Assembly: GCA_030039895.1 (NCBI GenBank)
Contig: JASHUR010000187.1
Location: 1-7,073, forward strand
DNA: 7,073 nucleotides
DNA from: Acidobacteriaceae bacterium
Lineage (GTDB): Bacteria > Acidobacteriota > Terriglobia > Terriglobales > Acidobacteriaceae
Direction: 5' to 3'
Below are positions 1 through 6,860 of this stretch, one piece after another. A program made the translations under genes and the position numbers. The notes beneath the pieces were generated by a model. It did no database searches. It was not told the origin of the DNA and saw only the letters and a program-made list of their open reading frames with translations. Each line of letters opens with the position of its first letter. Position 1 is the first letter of the stretch.

Positions 1-572
1 GGCAAGCTGACGTAAACACCTTCTTCGAGGGTCAGGCCCTCGGCTTCTGCCACGGAGCGTGCAAGCGCGCGCAGGCGGCGGGAGTAGGCGTCACCCATGT
101 CGAAGAAGCGGACACCAAGCCGCTCGTCGTTGGGGCCGATGGCTGGGTTCTGCCCGGTCAAGTTGATGTGGTCTGAGATCAGGACGAGCTGGCCCTCGTG
201 AAAGCCAGTGCGGATGCCACCCGAAGCGTTGGTGAGGATGAGGGTGCGAATGCCGAAACGCGCAAGCACGCGGGTGGGGAAGGAGACCTGTCCAGCGCCA
301 TAGCCTTCGTATCCGTGGACACGGCCCTGCATCACAGCGATGGGTGTTCCCTTAAGCGTGCCGATGAGCAGGCGGCCGCTGTGTCCTGGCGCAGTGGGGC
401 GCGGGAAGTGGGGAATGTCGCTATAGGGGACAACGACAGACTCATTGATCCGGCTGGCAAAGCCGCCGAGTCCGGAGCCGAGGACGACACCAATTGAGGG
501 ACGGAGCGTCGTGCGCGACTCGATGAATTGCGCGGCTTCGGTGATCTGGTCGTAAAGTTCCGGGTTCTGCAT
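1..572 (-). CDS. punA: Purine-nucleoside phosphorylase, 3' end outside window
   Basis: Cleaves purine (deoxy)nucleosides with phosphate to the free base and (deoxy)ribose-1-phosphate in the cytoplasm. The ATG is at 572-570, and 190 codons are visible before the window edge; trimeric family members run to about 270-290 residues, so roughly the last third is missing. Visible motifs: phosphate-binding GSGLG (residues 32-36), GHSGR (63-67), QGRVHGYEGY (82-91), TNASGG (114-119) and GPNDERLGVRFFDMGDAYS (146-164). From memory of human PNP, Ser33, His64, Arg84, His86 and Tyr88 are active-site positions, and the same residues sit at the same numbers here. The purine-contacting Glu and Asn of the C-terminal part lie outside the window. 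It starts 6 bp after the nupC stop with only a weak AGAAAG ribosome site, so it is probably translated as the fourth gene of the salvage operon. Family call is firm; the symbol (punA versus deoD) is a convention. Confidence 0.95.
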   Translation of the reverse strand, partial: MQNPELYDQITEAAQFIESRTTLRPSIGVVLGSGLGGFASRINESVVVPYSDIPHFPRPTAPGHSGRLLIGTLKGTPIAVMQGRVHGYEGYGAGQVSFPTRVLARFGIRTLILTNASGGIRTGFHEGQLVLISDHINLTGQNPAIGPNDERLGVRFFDMGDAYSRRLRALARSVAEAEGLTLEEGVYVSL

Positions 573-578
573 TGCTTT

Positions 579-1826
579 CTAGTGATATTGGATCAGGATG
601 CCCACGATGGATGCGGACATCAGGTTGGCCATGGTTCCCGCGAGCATAGCGCGCAGGCCGAGGCGTGCCAGATCGCTGCGGCGACCGGGCACCAGCGCGC
701 CGATGCCTCCGATCTGGATGCCGATGGAGCTGAAGTTGGCGAAGCCACAGAGGGCGAAGGTGGCGATGGTAAAGGAGCGGGCGCTTAGCGCGGCCCGGTG
801 CGCGCCGAGGATGGAGTAGGCCACGACTTCATTGATGACCATGCGCGTACCGAGCAGGTTGCCGACAATGCGCGCCTCGTGCCAGGGAACTCCGATGAGC
901 CAGGCGATGGGCGCGAAGATTCCACCGAGGATTATGTCGAGGCTGGGCGGAAAATAGCGGAAGTGATGCATGGCCAGCCAGTTGTGAATGCCGCCCATAG
1001 TGCCGTCGAGCAACGAAATGAGCGCGAGAAAGGCGATGAGCATGATGGCGACGTTGAAGGCGAGATTGCCGCCATCGATGGTCCCGCGCGTGATGGCGCC
1101 GAGCAGGTTCTCTTCCTTATGCTCTTCCGTCTTGGGCATGTGGACAACGCCCTGGGTTGCGGGAGTTTCCGTCTCCGGCACCAGCATTTTGGCGATGAGG
1201 ATGGTTCCGGGCGCGGTCATGATGACGGCTGCCAGAAGCTGCTGCGCGGAGATGCCGAAGAGAATGTATGCCGCCATGATGCCACCCGAGACGTGGGCCA
1301 TACCGCTGGTCATGATGGTCATCAACTCGGAATTGGTGGTGTCGTTGAGGAAAGGACGGATGGTAAGCGGCGCTTCTGTCTGGCCCATGAAGATGCTGGC
1401 GGCGACATTCAGGCTTTCCGCACCCGATACCTTCATCGTCCACTGCATAAGCCGCGCAAAAAAGCGGATGACAATCTGCATGACGCCAATGTGGTAGAGC
1501 ACGGCGAAGAGCGCGGAGATGAAAATAATGGCCGGCAACGCCTGGAAGGCGAAGATCATTCCGAAGGACGAGTGCTGCTTGCCGAGTTCCCCGAAGACCA
1601 TCTGAGAGCCGGCAAACGAATAATCAAGCATGTGTGTAACTGCGTCGCTGGCTGAATGAAGGATTCTCTGACCGACAGTCCACTTGAGCACGAGAAAGGC
1701 GAAGAGGAGCTGAAGGCCGAGTCCCCAGGCAACGGTGGTCCAGCGAATGGCACGCCGGTTGGTGGAGAAAATCCATGCCAGAAGCAGCATGGTGAGTATG
1801 CCCAGGATTCCGGTAAATCGACCCAA
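579..1826 (-). CDS. nupC: Concentrative nucleoside transporter, CNT/NupC family
   Basis: Inner-membrane symporter that takes up nucleosides using an ion gradient; whether H+ or Na+ cannot be settled here. Length 415 aa is normal for bacterial CNTs. Hydrophobic segments run through the protein, starting at residues 5-20. Signature blocks: GQTEAPLTIRPFL (148-160), SELMTIMTSGMAHVSGG (166-182), GVPWHEARIVGNLLGTR (312-328), INEVVAY (331-337) and CGFANFSSIGIQIGG (360-374). By analogy with the Vibrio cholerae CNT structure, Gln149/Thr150/Glu151, Glu333, Asn364 and Ser367 would form the nucleoside site, and all are present. The start is a TTG (1826-1824), preferred because an AGGAG lies 5 nt upstream and the N-terminus lines up with the family; there is no ATG in a suitable place. 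It lies 34 bp after the phosphorylase stop and 6 bp before the purine phosphorylase, which fits a role feeding the two phosphorylases and the deaminase. Confidence 0.95.
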   Translation of the reverse strand: MGRFTGILGILTMLLLAWIFSTNRRAIRWTTVAWGLGLQLLFAFLVLKWTVGQRILHSASDAVTHMLDYSFAGSQMVFGELGKQHSSFGMIFAFQALPAIIFISALFAVLYHIGVMQIVIRFFARLMQWTMKVSGAESLNVAASIFMGQTEAPLTIRPFLNDTTNSELMTIMTSGMAHVSGGIMAAYILFGISAQQLLAAVIMTAPGTILIAKMLVPETETPATQGVVHMPKTEEHKEENLLGAITRGTIDGGNLAFNVAIMLIAFLALISLLDGTMGGIHNWLAMHHFRYFPPSLDIILGGIFAPIAWLIGVPWHEARIVGNLLGTRMVINEVVAYSILGAHRAALSARSFTIATFALCGFANFSSIGIQIGGIGALVPGRRSDLARLGLRAMLAGTMANLMSASIVGILIQYH

Positions 1827-1831
1827 ATCGT

Positions 1832-1836
1832 CTCCT
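1832..1836 (-). promoter_or_regulatory. Ribosome binding site that fixes the nupC TTG start
   Basis: AGGAG read on the minus strand, 5 nt before the TTG at 1826-1824. It is the clearest Shine-Dalgarno site in the minus-strand operon and is the main reason for choosing the TTG start. Confidence 0.7.
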
Positions 1837-1860
1837 GCAATTGCGTTGAGGTATGAATCT

Positions 1861-3231
1861 CTATCCTACTGTGCGTGAGAGCGGGGGCGGCAAGGGATTT
1901 TTTACATCTTTGCTGTCGCGTGTGAGGATTTCACCGATGAGCGGAGGGATTTCTGCCGCGGCGTCCTCGATGGCGATGGCTGTGGTGAGCAGGTGTTCGG
2001 CTTCGGCAAAGCGCGGTTGCTCGTCAGAGAACATCATGCACATGGGCTGGCCGGCTTCGACCTGGCTGCCAAGTTTGACGTAGAACTCGATGCCTGCGTG
2101 CGCCGCGACCGGCTCACCAGCCTGTTCGCGGCCTGCGCCGAGGCGTTGCACGGCCCAGCCGACTTGTTCACAGTCCATGCGGGTGAGTGTACCGCTGCGC
2201 GAGGCAAGCAGTTCGCGGCGGAACTTTGGTGCGTGGTGGGCCGCAGGGTTTTCGAAGACACCTGGGTCGCCGCCTTGCGCGGCCACCATCCGCAAAAAGG
2301 TTGCTACGGCCGAACCGTCGGTGATCTTTGCTTCAGCAATGGCGCGGCCTTCGTCCGCATTGGCGGCCATGCCGCCGAGGTGAATCATCCATCCGGCCAG
2401 GACGAGCGAAAGTTCACGCAGGTCTTCGTTAAGCGGGTGACGCGCACCGCGCAGCAGGTCAACGGATTCCCACACCTCGATCCAGTTGCCGGCGAAGCGT
2501 CCCAGAGGCTGGTCCATGGAGGTCATCAGTGCCGTGGTGTGCGTGCCGGCCTCTTCGCCCGTGCGCACCATCAACGCGGCAAGAAAGCGCGCTGCGTCAG
2601 GGTCCTTCAGGAATGCACCGGAACCCGTTTTAACGTCGAGTACCAGCCCATTCAGTCCTTCTGCCAGCTTTTTGCTCATGATGGATGCGCAGATAAGCCA
2701 TGGACTCTCTACGGTACCTGTGCGGTCGCGCATGTCGTAGAGAACCCGGTCGGCAGGAACAAGATTTTTCGTCTGGCCGATCATCGTCACGCCGCATTCG
2801 GCGAGCACGCGGTCGGCCTCAGCAGGCGAAAGCTGGGTGCGATAGCCGGGGATGGTCTCAAGCTTGTCCAGCGTGCCGCCGGTGTGCCCCAGCGCCCGCC
2901 CGCTGATCATGGGTACGGCGACTCCGGCAGCGGCTGCGATGGGAGCGACGAGAAAGGAGGTTTTGTCGCCGACCCCGCCTGTCGAATGCTTGTCGACGGT
3001 GTTACAGCCCAGGCCGGAGTGGTCGAAGACCTCGCCGGAGAAGCGCATGGCGCGGGTGAGGGCAGCCAGTTCTGCGTCCGAGAGCCCGCGCAGAAACACC
3101 TCCATGAGCCATGCACCCAGTTGGGCTTCCTGGATAGACTGCGCGGCCGCGCCTGTGACCAGGTATTGAATCTCTTCGGTGGTCAGTTCACCGCCGTCCC
3201 GCTTTTTCCGGATGATGTCGATGACGTGCAT
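1861..3231 (-). CDS. deoA: Thymidine / pyrimidine-nucleoside phosphorylase
   Basis: Phosphorolysis of thymidine (and possibly uridine) to the base and (deoxy)ribose-1-phosphate; cytoplasmic, homodimeric family. 456 aa, a little longer than the usual 430-440. The order is an N-terminal helical domain with VDIIRKK-like opening, the phosphate loop DKHSTGGVGDK (80-90), the family signature SGRALGHTGGTLDKLE (110-125), RDRTGTVES (168-176) and SIMSKK (183-188), then the C-terminal alpha/beta domain. His82, Arg168, Ser183 and Lys187 match the substrate residues I recall for E. coli DeoA (His85, Arg171, Ser186, Lys190). TGSGAFLK (202-209) and MDQPLG look more like the broad pyrimidine-nucleoside phosphorylase (Pdp) form, so uridine use is plausible and the symbol could be pdp. 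The start ATG (3231-3229) lies 3 bp after the cdd stop with no strong ribosome site, suggesting translational coupling to cdd. The C-terminal tail is proline-rich (NPLPPPLSRTVG). Confidence 0.94.
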   Translation of the reverse strand: MHVIDIIRKKRDGGELTTEEIQYLVTGAAAQSIQEAQLGAWLMEVFLRGLSDAELAALTRAMRFSGEVFDHSGLGCNTVDKHSTGGVGDKTSFLVAPIAAAAGVAVPMISGRALGHTGGTLDKLETIPGYRTQLSPAEADRVLAECGVTMIGQTKNLVPADRVLYDMRDRTGTVESPWLICASIMSKKLAEGLNGLVLDVKTGSGAFLKDPDAARFLAALMVRTGEEAGTHTTALMTSMDQPLGRFAGNWIEVWESVDLLRGARHPLNEDLRELSLVLAGWMIHLGGMAANADEGRAIAEAKITDGSAVATFLRMVAAQGGDPGVFENPAAHHAPKFRRELLASRSGTLTRMDCEQVGWAVQRLGAGREQAGEPVAAHAGIEFYVKLGSQVEAGQPMCMMFSDEQPRFAEAEHLLTTAIAIEDAAAEIPPLIGEILTRDSKDVKNPLPPPLSRTVG

Positions 3232-3234
3232 GCT

Positions 3235-3645
3235 CTAGTTTGCGTCCAGGTGGAAGCGGAAGGGGAAGACTTCGCGGAAGGGCAGGGTGACTACACCGTC
3301 GTCGCCGAGAAAAGTGATCATGGCTTCGGGTGTCACGAATTCGCTCAATACCTGGCGGCAGGCCCCACAGGGCGGGCTGGGAAGGCCGTTAAGATTTGTA
3401 ACTGCGACGGCGACGATTTTGCGCTCTGCGCCGTGCTCGCTGACAGCGCGAAAAAGCGCGTTACGTTCAGCGCAGGATGTGAGGCCATAGGACATGTTTT
3501 CGACATTGCAGCCGGTGACGACCGAACCATCGTCGAAGAGCAGGGCGGCGCCGACACGGAACTTTGAGTAAGGGGCATAGGCACGCGCGGCAGCATCGTG
3601 TGCCGCGTCCATGAGCTGCGCGGCGGAAGGGTTTGTTTCGGCCAT
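3235..3645 (-). CDS. cdd: Cytidine deaminase, short tetrameric type
   Basis: Zinc hydrolase that deaminates cytidine and deoxycytidine to uridine and deoxyuridine. 136 aa, the length of the tetrameric (Bacillus-like) class rather than the about 290-aa E. coli type. Visible motifs are YAPYSKFRVGAAL (23-35), substrate-binding GCNVENMSYG (45-54), the catalytic CAERNA (58-63) with Cys58 as zinc ligand and Glu60 as proton shuttle, and PCGACRQVLSEF (92-103) with zinc ligands Cys93 and Cys96. All key residues are intact. It is the first gene of the minus-strand operon: its ATG (3645-3643) faces the divergent cheA gene across 81 bp. No clear Shine-Dalgarno site and no convincing -35/-10 pair for it could be picked out. 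Its product uridine/deoxyuridine is a possible substrate for the phosphorylase encoded next. Confidence 0.96.
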   Translation of the reverse strand: MAETNPSAAQLMDAAHDAAARAYAPYSKFRVGAALLFDDGSVVTGCNVENMSYGLTSCAERNALFRAVSEHGAERKIVAVAVTNLNGLPSPPCGACRQVLSEFVTPEAMITFLGDDGVVTLPFREVFPFRFHLDAN

Positions 3646-3691
3646 ATCACTGAGGCTAAAGGCTTCGAGGGGGAATCAGCAAATTTCCGCC

Positions 3692-3719
3692 TCAAGTTCC
3701 CTTCCATTTTTCCCGATAA
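3692..3719 (+). promoter_or_regulatory. Candidate flagellar sigma-28 (FliA/SigD) promoter for the che operon
   Basis: TCAAGTTC (3692-3699), 12 nt, then CCCGATAA (3712-3719). The enterobacterial FliA consensus is TAAAGTTT, 11 nt, GCCGATAA, so 6 of 8 and 7 of 8 positions match with a spacer one base longer. It sits directly upstream of cheA, a class of gene that sigma-28 commonly drives in flagellated bacteria. A start of transcription 7-8 nt after the -10 would fall at about 3726-3727, on or next to the GTG of cheA. This is a motif match made by eye. Confidence 0.5.
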
Positions 3720-3726
3720 CCGTAGA

Positions 3727-5985
3727 GTGGACGAGCTTACGCGCGAATTTCTAATTGAGAGCCAGGAAGGGCTGGATCGCATGGAGCGGTGCCTGACCGA
3801 GCTTGAGGAGCGTCCGCAGGATAGCGAGCTGCTGGCCGACATCTTCCGGTCGGTACATACCATCAAGGGCACGACGGGATTTCTGGGGTACACGCGGCTG
3901 GAGTCGCTGTCGCACGCCGGGGAGAACCTGCTGGGCATGCTGCGCGACGGCAGGCTGCATGCCAACGCGGAGATTATCAGCACATTGCTCGAGCTGATGG
4001 ACGGGCTGCGCGCGATTCTGGCCTCGATTGAAGCCGAGGGCAGCGAGGGCGAGGGCGATGACCGGGCAATGATTGAGCGGTTGATTGATCTGCAGAGGAG
4101 CGATGGGGAGGCTGTGCTACCACAGACGGCGCAGACTGACGCCGCAAGGCGGGCTTCTGAACCAGTAGACAAAGCGCTGGGAGACAAACCGCCGGGAGAC
4201 AAGGCGCCGGGAGACAAAGCGCCGGGAGACAAAGCGCCTGTGGAGCGCCGCTCGCTTCATGCAGTTCCCAAAACCGCTAGGGCAGCTGGCGAAGAAAACG
4301 CCGATGTAGAGAACGGCGCGGTAAAGGCTGCAACCAGCGCGGCTGACTCCACGCTGCGCGTGGATGTGGACCTGCTGAACCGGATGATGAACCTGGTAGG
4401 CGAGCTGGTGCTGACGCGCAACCAGATCCTGCAGACCACCAGCGCCGACTCCGGCTTTGCGCCGCTATCGCGGCGGCTGGACATGGTGACGGCAGACCTG
4501 CGCGAGGCAGTGATGAAGGCGCGCATGCAGCCTGTGAGTCACGTGTTTTCTAAGTTCCCGCGGATGGTTCGCGATCTCACGCAGCAGCTCGGCAAGCGCG
4601 TGCGCCTTGAAATGGAAGGCCAGGAGACGGAGCTGGACAAGAGCCTGTTGGAGGCGATCAAGGACCCGCTGACACATTCGGTGCGCAACGCCATCGATCA
4701 CGGCATTGAGGCGCCGGAACTGCGCGGGGGCGCGGGGAAACCCGCAGAAGGCTTGCTGAAGCTGCGGGCGTATCAGGATGGGAGCCACGTAGTCGTCGAA
4801 GTGGTGGACGACGGTGGCGGCATTCGCGTGGAGCGAGTGCTCGACAAGGCCATTGAGCGCAAATTGGTCACCCGGGAAAAGGCCGCGCAGATGAGCGAGC
4901 GCGAGCTGCTGCAATTGATCTTTTTGCCGGGATTTTCAACGGCGGCGGCAATCACGAATGTGTCCGGACGAGGCGTGGGCATGGACGTGGTGCGCAACAA
5001 CGTGGAGAAGAGTGGCGGCAAGGTGGAGATCGAGAGCCACGCCGGCAAGGGGACGACGTTGCGGCTACGGATTCCACTGACCCTGGCAATTATTCCTGCG
5101 CTGATTGTACGGAGCCGCGGGCAGAGCTTTGCGCTGCCGCAGGGCGTTCTGCATGAACTGGTCCATCTCTCCGCCGATCAGACGAGAGAGCAGATCCAAT
5201 GGCTGGAGAAGTCCCCGCTTTACCGTTTGCGCGGGCGTCTGCTGCCACTGGTGTTTCTGGGCAGGATGCTCAATCAACATGAGGCGGCTGCGGAAGGTGT
5301 GGGCTGCTATATCGCCGTGCTCAATGCCGATGGTCGCCGCTTCGGGTTGGTGGTGGATGGACTGGCGGACCCTGAAGAGATTGTGGTCAAGCCGCTCTCG
5401 CCCGTGTTTAAGCAGATCGGGCTGTTCTCCGGCGCGACGGTGATGGGCAATGGGGAGATGGCATTGATTCTCGATCCCGGGGCGCTGGCAGTGCGGGCCT
5501 CGATCGCCATCAGCAGCGAAGACGAGGAGCAGGCGGCAGAACAGTCAGTGAATGTGGAGAAAACCGGGCAGGAGTTCCTGTTGGTCGAGGCCGGAGCCGA
5601 GCAAATGGCGCTGCCGCTCGCAGACGTGCTCCGTATCGAGCGGATTCCGCGCGGACGTATGGAGCGCGTTGGGCATACGGCGGTCCTGCGTTTCCAGGGC
5701 ATGGTGCTGCCGATCGAGGACCGGTCGGGGATTGTCGGCCAGAAACATGAGGAGGGTGACGAGATGACGGTGGTGGTTTGCCGCGACGGCAGCCGCCATG
5801 TGGGCCTGGCCGTATCGCAGGTGCTGGATGTGGCTGAGGGTGCGGCGTTGGTCGAGGCAGGAACAGATGTTGTCGCTCCCGGCATTACCCTGCTCAAGGA
5901 GCGGGTAACGAGCGTGGTGGACCTGGGCCGCATACCGGCTTTGCCATCGGAAGAGCCTGAGGCGACGCTGGAGGTTGCAGTATGA
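3727..5985 (+). CDS. cheA: Chemotaxis histidine kinase CheA with two tandem CheW-like domains
   Basis: Autophosphorylating kinase of the chemoreceptor array; passes phosphate to CheY and CheB. 752 aa from the GTG at 3727. That start is chosen because DELTREFLIESQEGL is the usual opening of the first P1 helix; the frame stays open upstream to 3598, but those codons look nothing like CheA and run into cdd. Domains: P1/HPt about 1-110 with phospho-His44 in VHTIKG; a low-complexity linker about 110-205 containing a DKAPG repeat and no recognisable P2; P3 dimerisation about 208-270 (LLNRMMNLVGELVLTRNQ); P4 ATPase about 275-450 with N box NAIDHG (321-326), G1 DDGGG (361-365) and G2 GRGVGMD (414-420). 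A first CheW-like P5 spans about 455-595 and a second about 614-745 (opening GQEFLLVEAG, later VTSVVDL). The kinase boxes are intact, so it should be active. There is no receiver domain. It overlaps cheW by 4 bp (ATGA). Confidence 0.95.
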   Translation: MDELTREFLIESQEGLDRMERCLTELEERPQDSELLADIFRSVHTIKGTTGFLGYTRLESLSHAGENLLGMLRDGRLHANAEIISTLLELMDGLRAILASIEAEGSEGEGDDRAMIERLIDLQRSDGEAVLPQTAQTDAARRASEPVDKALGDKPPGDKAPGDKAPGDKAPVERRSLHAVPKTARAAGEENADVENGAVKAATSAADSTLRVDVDLLNRMMNLVGELVLTRNQILQTTSADSGFAPLSRRLDMVTADLREAVMKARMQPVSHVFSKFPRMVRDLTQQLGKRVRLEMEGQETELDKSLLEAIKDPLTHSVRNAIDHGIEAPELRGGAGKPAEGLLKLRAYQDGSHVVVEVVDDGGGIRVERVLDKAIERKLVTREKAAQMSERELLQLIFLPGFSTAAAITNVSGRGVGMDVVRNNVEKSGGKVEIESHAGKGTTLRLRIPLTLAIIPALIVRSRGQSFALPQGVLHELVHLSADQTREQIQWLEKSPLYRLRGRLLPLVFLGRMLNQHEAAAEGVGCYIAVLNADGRRFGLVVDGLADPEEIVVKPLSPVFKQIGLFSGATVMGNGEMALILDPGALAVRASIAISSEDEEQAAEQSVNVEKTGQEFLLVEAGAEQMALPLADVLRIERIPRGRMERVGHTAVLRFQGMVLPIEDRSGIVGQKHEEGDEMTVVVCRDGSRHVGLAVSQVLDVAEGAALVEAGTDVVAPGITLLKERVTSVVDLGRIPALPSEEPEATLEVAV
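4168..4242 (+). repeat. Five tandem 15-bp units in the cheA linker
   Basis: Five in-frame copies of a 15-bp unit close to GACAAAGCGCCGGGA begin at 4168, 4183, 4198, 4213 and 4228. They encode DKALG, DKPPG, DKAPG, DKAPG and DKAPV (CheA residues 148-172). Copies 3 and 4 differ by a single base and the outer copies are more diverged, which points to recent slippage in the middle. The unit length is a multiple of three, so gain or loss changes only linker length. Confidence 0.95.
5970..5974 (+). promoter_or_regulatory. Ribosome binding site of cheW inside cheA
   Basis: GGAGG 7 nt before the cheW ATG at 5982, within the last codons of cheA. With the ATGA stop/start overlap (5982-5985) this suggests translational coupling of CheA and CheW. 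Confidence 0.8.
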
Positions 5986-6449
5986 ACGCGATTTGCGAGG
6001 CCGAGAGCAAGGCATCGGGCGAGGCGGGAATTGAGATTTGTTCGGTCCGGGCCGGTGCGACCACGTTCGGCGTGCCGATTACGCGCATTCTCGAGATACT
6101 GGGCGCGCCTGCGGCGAAGCCGGTCCCGCTGGCGCCGTCATTTATTGGCGGGCTGGTGCACTATCGCGGTGAAGTGCTTACGGCGGTTTCGCTGCGCAGT
6201 TTGCTCGACTTGCCAGCCCAGGAAGGGGCGTCGGATGTGCTGGTGCTTGAGTCGCCTGCCGGATGCTTTGGCCTGATGGTGGATGCGGTTGGCGAGGTGA
6301 TGACAGTGCAGCCGGAGTGGATTGAGGCGAACCCATCGACGTTGGATGACCGTCGCAAGGCGTTGTTTGCCGGAGCTTGCAAGCTGAAGGACGGTCTCCT
6401 GGTGATGCTGGATCCGGAGCGTCTGGACCCGATGCGGTTATTGCACTGA
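5982..6449 (+). CDS. cheW: Chemotaxis coupling protein CheW
   Basis: Scaffold protein that links the P5 part of CheA to methyl-accepting receptors in the signalling array. 155 aa, a single CheW domain covering nearly the whole protein. Features typical of the fold: the opening strand IEICSVRAGATTFGVPITRI (17-36), SFIGGLVHYRGEVLTAVSLRSLL (53-75), the mid-domain strand DVLVLESPAGCFGLMVDAVGEV (84-105), and the closing CKLKDGLLVMLDPERL (132-147). The ATG is fixed by a GGAGG site and overlaps the cheA stop. There is no receiver domain, so it is CheW and not CheV. It differs from both CheW-like domains at the end of CheA, so it is not a simple recent copy of either. It lies 22 bp upstream of cheY. 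Confidence 0.94.
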   Translation: MNAICEAESKASGEAGIEICSVRAGATTFGVPITRILEILGAPAAKPVPLAPSFIGGLVHYRGEVLTAVSLRSLLDLPAQEGASDVLVLESPAGCFGLMVDAVGEVMTVQPEWIEANPSTLDDRRKALFAGACKLKDGLLVMLDPERLDPMRLLH

Positions 6450-6456
6450 GCGGGAG

Positions 6457-6465
6457 AAAGGAGAG
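6457..6465 (+). promoter_or_regulatory. Strong ribosome binding site of cheY
   Basis: AAAGGAGAG with GGAG 8 nt before the ATG at 6472. It is the strongest Shine-Dalgarno site in the plus-strand operon, consistent with CheY being needed in excess over CheA. Confidence 0.8.
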
Positions 6466-6471
6466 CTGTAT

Positions 6472-6840
6472 ATGCGCGCATTGATTGTGGATGACTCGAG
6501 GTTCACCCGCGACTACCTGAAGTTGCTGCTGATGCGGCGGGGACTGGATTGCATGGCTGCAGAGAACGGTGCGGCGGGACTTGAGTGTCTGGGCTGCTCC
6601 GGGCCGTACGATGTGGCGCTTGTGGACTGGAACATGCCGGTGATGGGCGGTCTGGAGATGGTAAAGGTGATGCGGCGCGATCCGGCGCTGGACGGACTGA
6701 AGATTCTGATGGTGACCACGGAAGCGGAGAACGGCAATATTGAGGCGGCGCTGGAAGCAGGGGCCGATGAGTATTTGATGAAGCCGTTCGATGAAACCTG
6801 CCTGATTGAGAAGCTCGGAATGATTGGAGTGCTTCCCTAG
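6472..6840 (+). CDS. cheY: CheY-type single-domain response regulator
   Basis: Cytoplasmic phosphoacceptor of CheA; in the classical pathway the phosphorylated form binds the flagellar switch. 122 aa, one receiver domain and no output domain. Acidic pocket Asp7-Asp8 (LIVDDSRFTR), phosphoacceptor Asp52 in VDWNMPVMGG, switch Thr82 in VTTEAE and conserved Lys104 in MKPF are all present. The usual aromatic switch position next to KPF carries Tyr101 (DEYLMKPF). It lies between cheW and cheB, so a chemotaxis role is well supported by context; the sequence alone cannot tell motor-binding CheY from a phosphate-sink paralogue. It starts 22 bp after the cheW stop and stops 20 bp before cheB. Confidence 0.93.
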   Translation: MRALIVDDSRFTRDYLKLLLMRRGLDCMAAENGAAGLECLGCSGPYDVALVDWNMPVMGGLEMVKVMRRDPALDGLKILMVTTEAENGNIEAALEAGADEYLMKPFDETCLIEKLGMIGVLP

Positions 6841-6860
6841 TCGCGCGCCGAGTTCCTGCC

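Noticed and set aside
798..1655. A 285-codon open frame on the plus strand, opposite nupC
   Set aside because: The translation is a charged, His/Gly/Asp-rich string typical of an antisense reading of a membrane protein, while the minus strand encodes all CNT motifs.
1827..1860. The 34-bp gap between the pyrimidine phosphorylase and nupC as an internal terminator or promoter
   Set aside because: No hairpin followed by a T-run and no -35/-10 pair is visible; it is best explained as the nupC ribosome-binding region.
1993..3567. A 524-codon open frame on the plus strand, opposite deoA and cdd
   Set aside because: It mirrors two well-supported enzymes on the other strand. High GC with GC-rich third positions leaves the antisense frame free of stops, and the translation shows no domain or motif I recognise.
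3598..3726. N-terminal extension of cheA by 43 codons from the GTG at 3598
   Set aside because: It would overlap the start of divergent cdd by 48 bp, has no CheA-like sequence, and would place the sigma-28-like motif inside the coding region. The GTG at 3727 gives the standard P1 N-terminus.
3345..4232. A 295-codon minus-strand frame with a repeated SPGAL start, opposite cheA
   Set aside because: The repeat is just the reverse reading of the CheA linker repeat, and the frame also overlaps cdd in another phase; no domain is visible.
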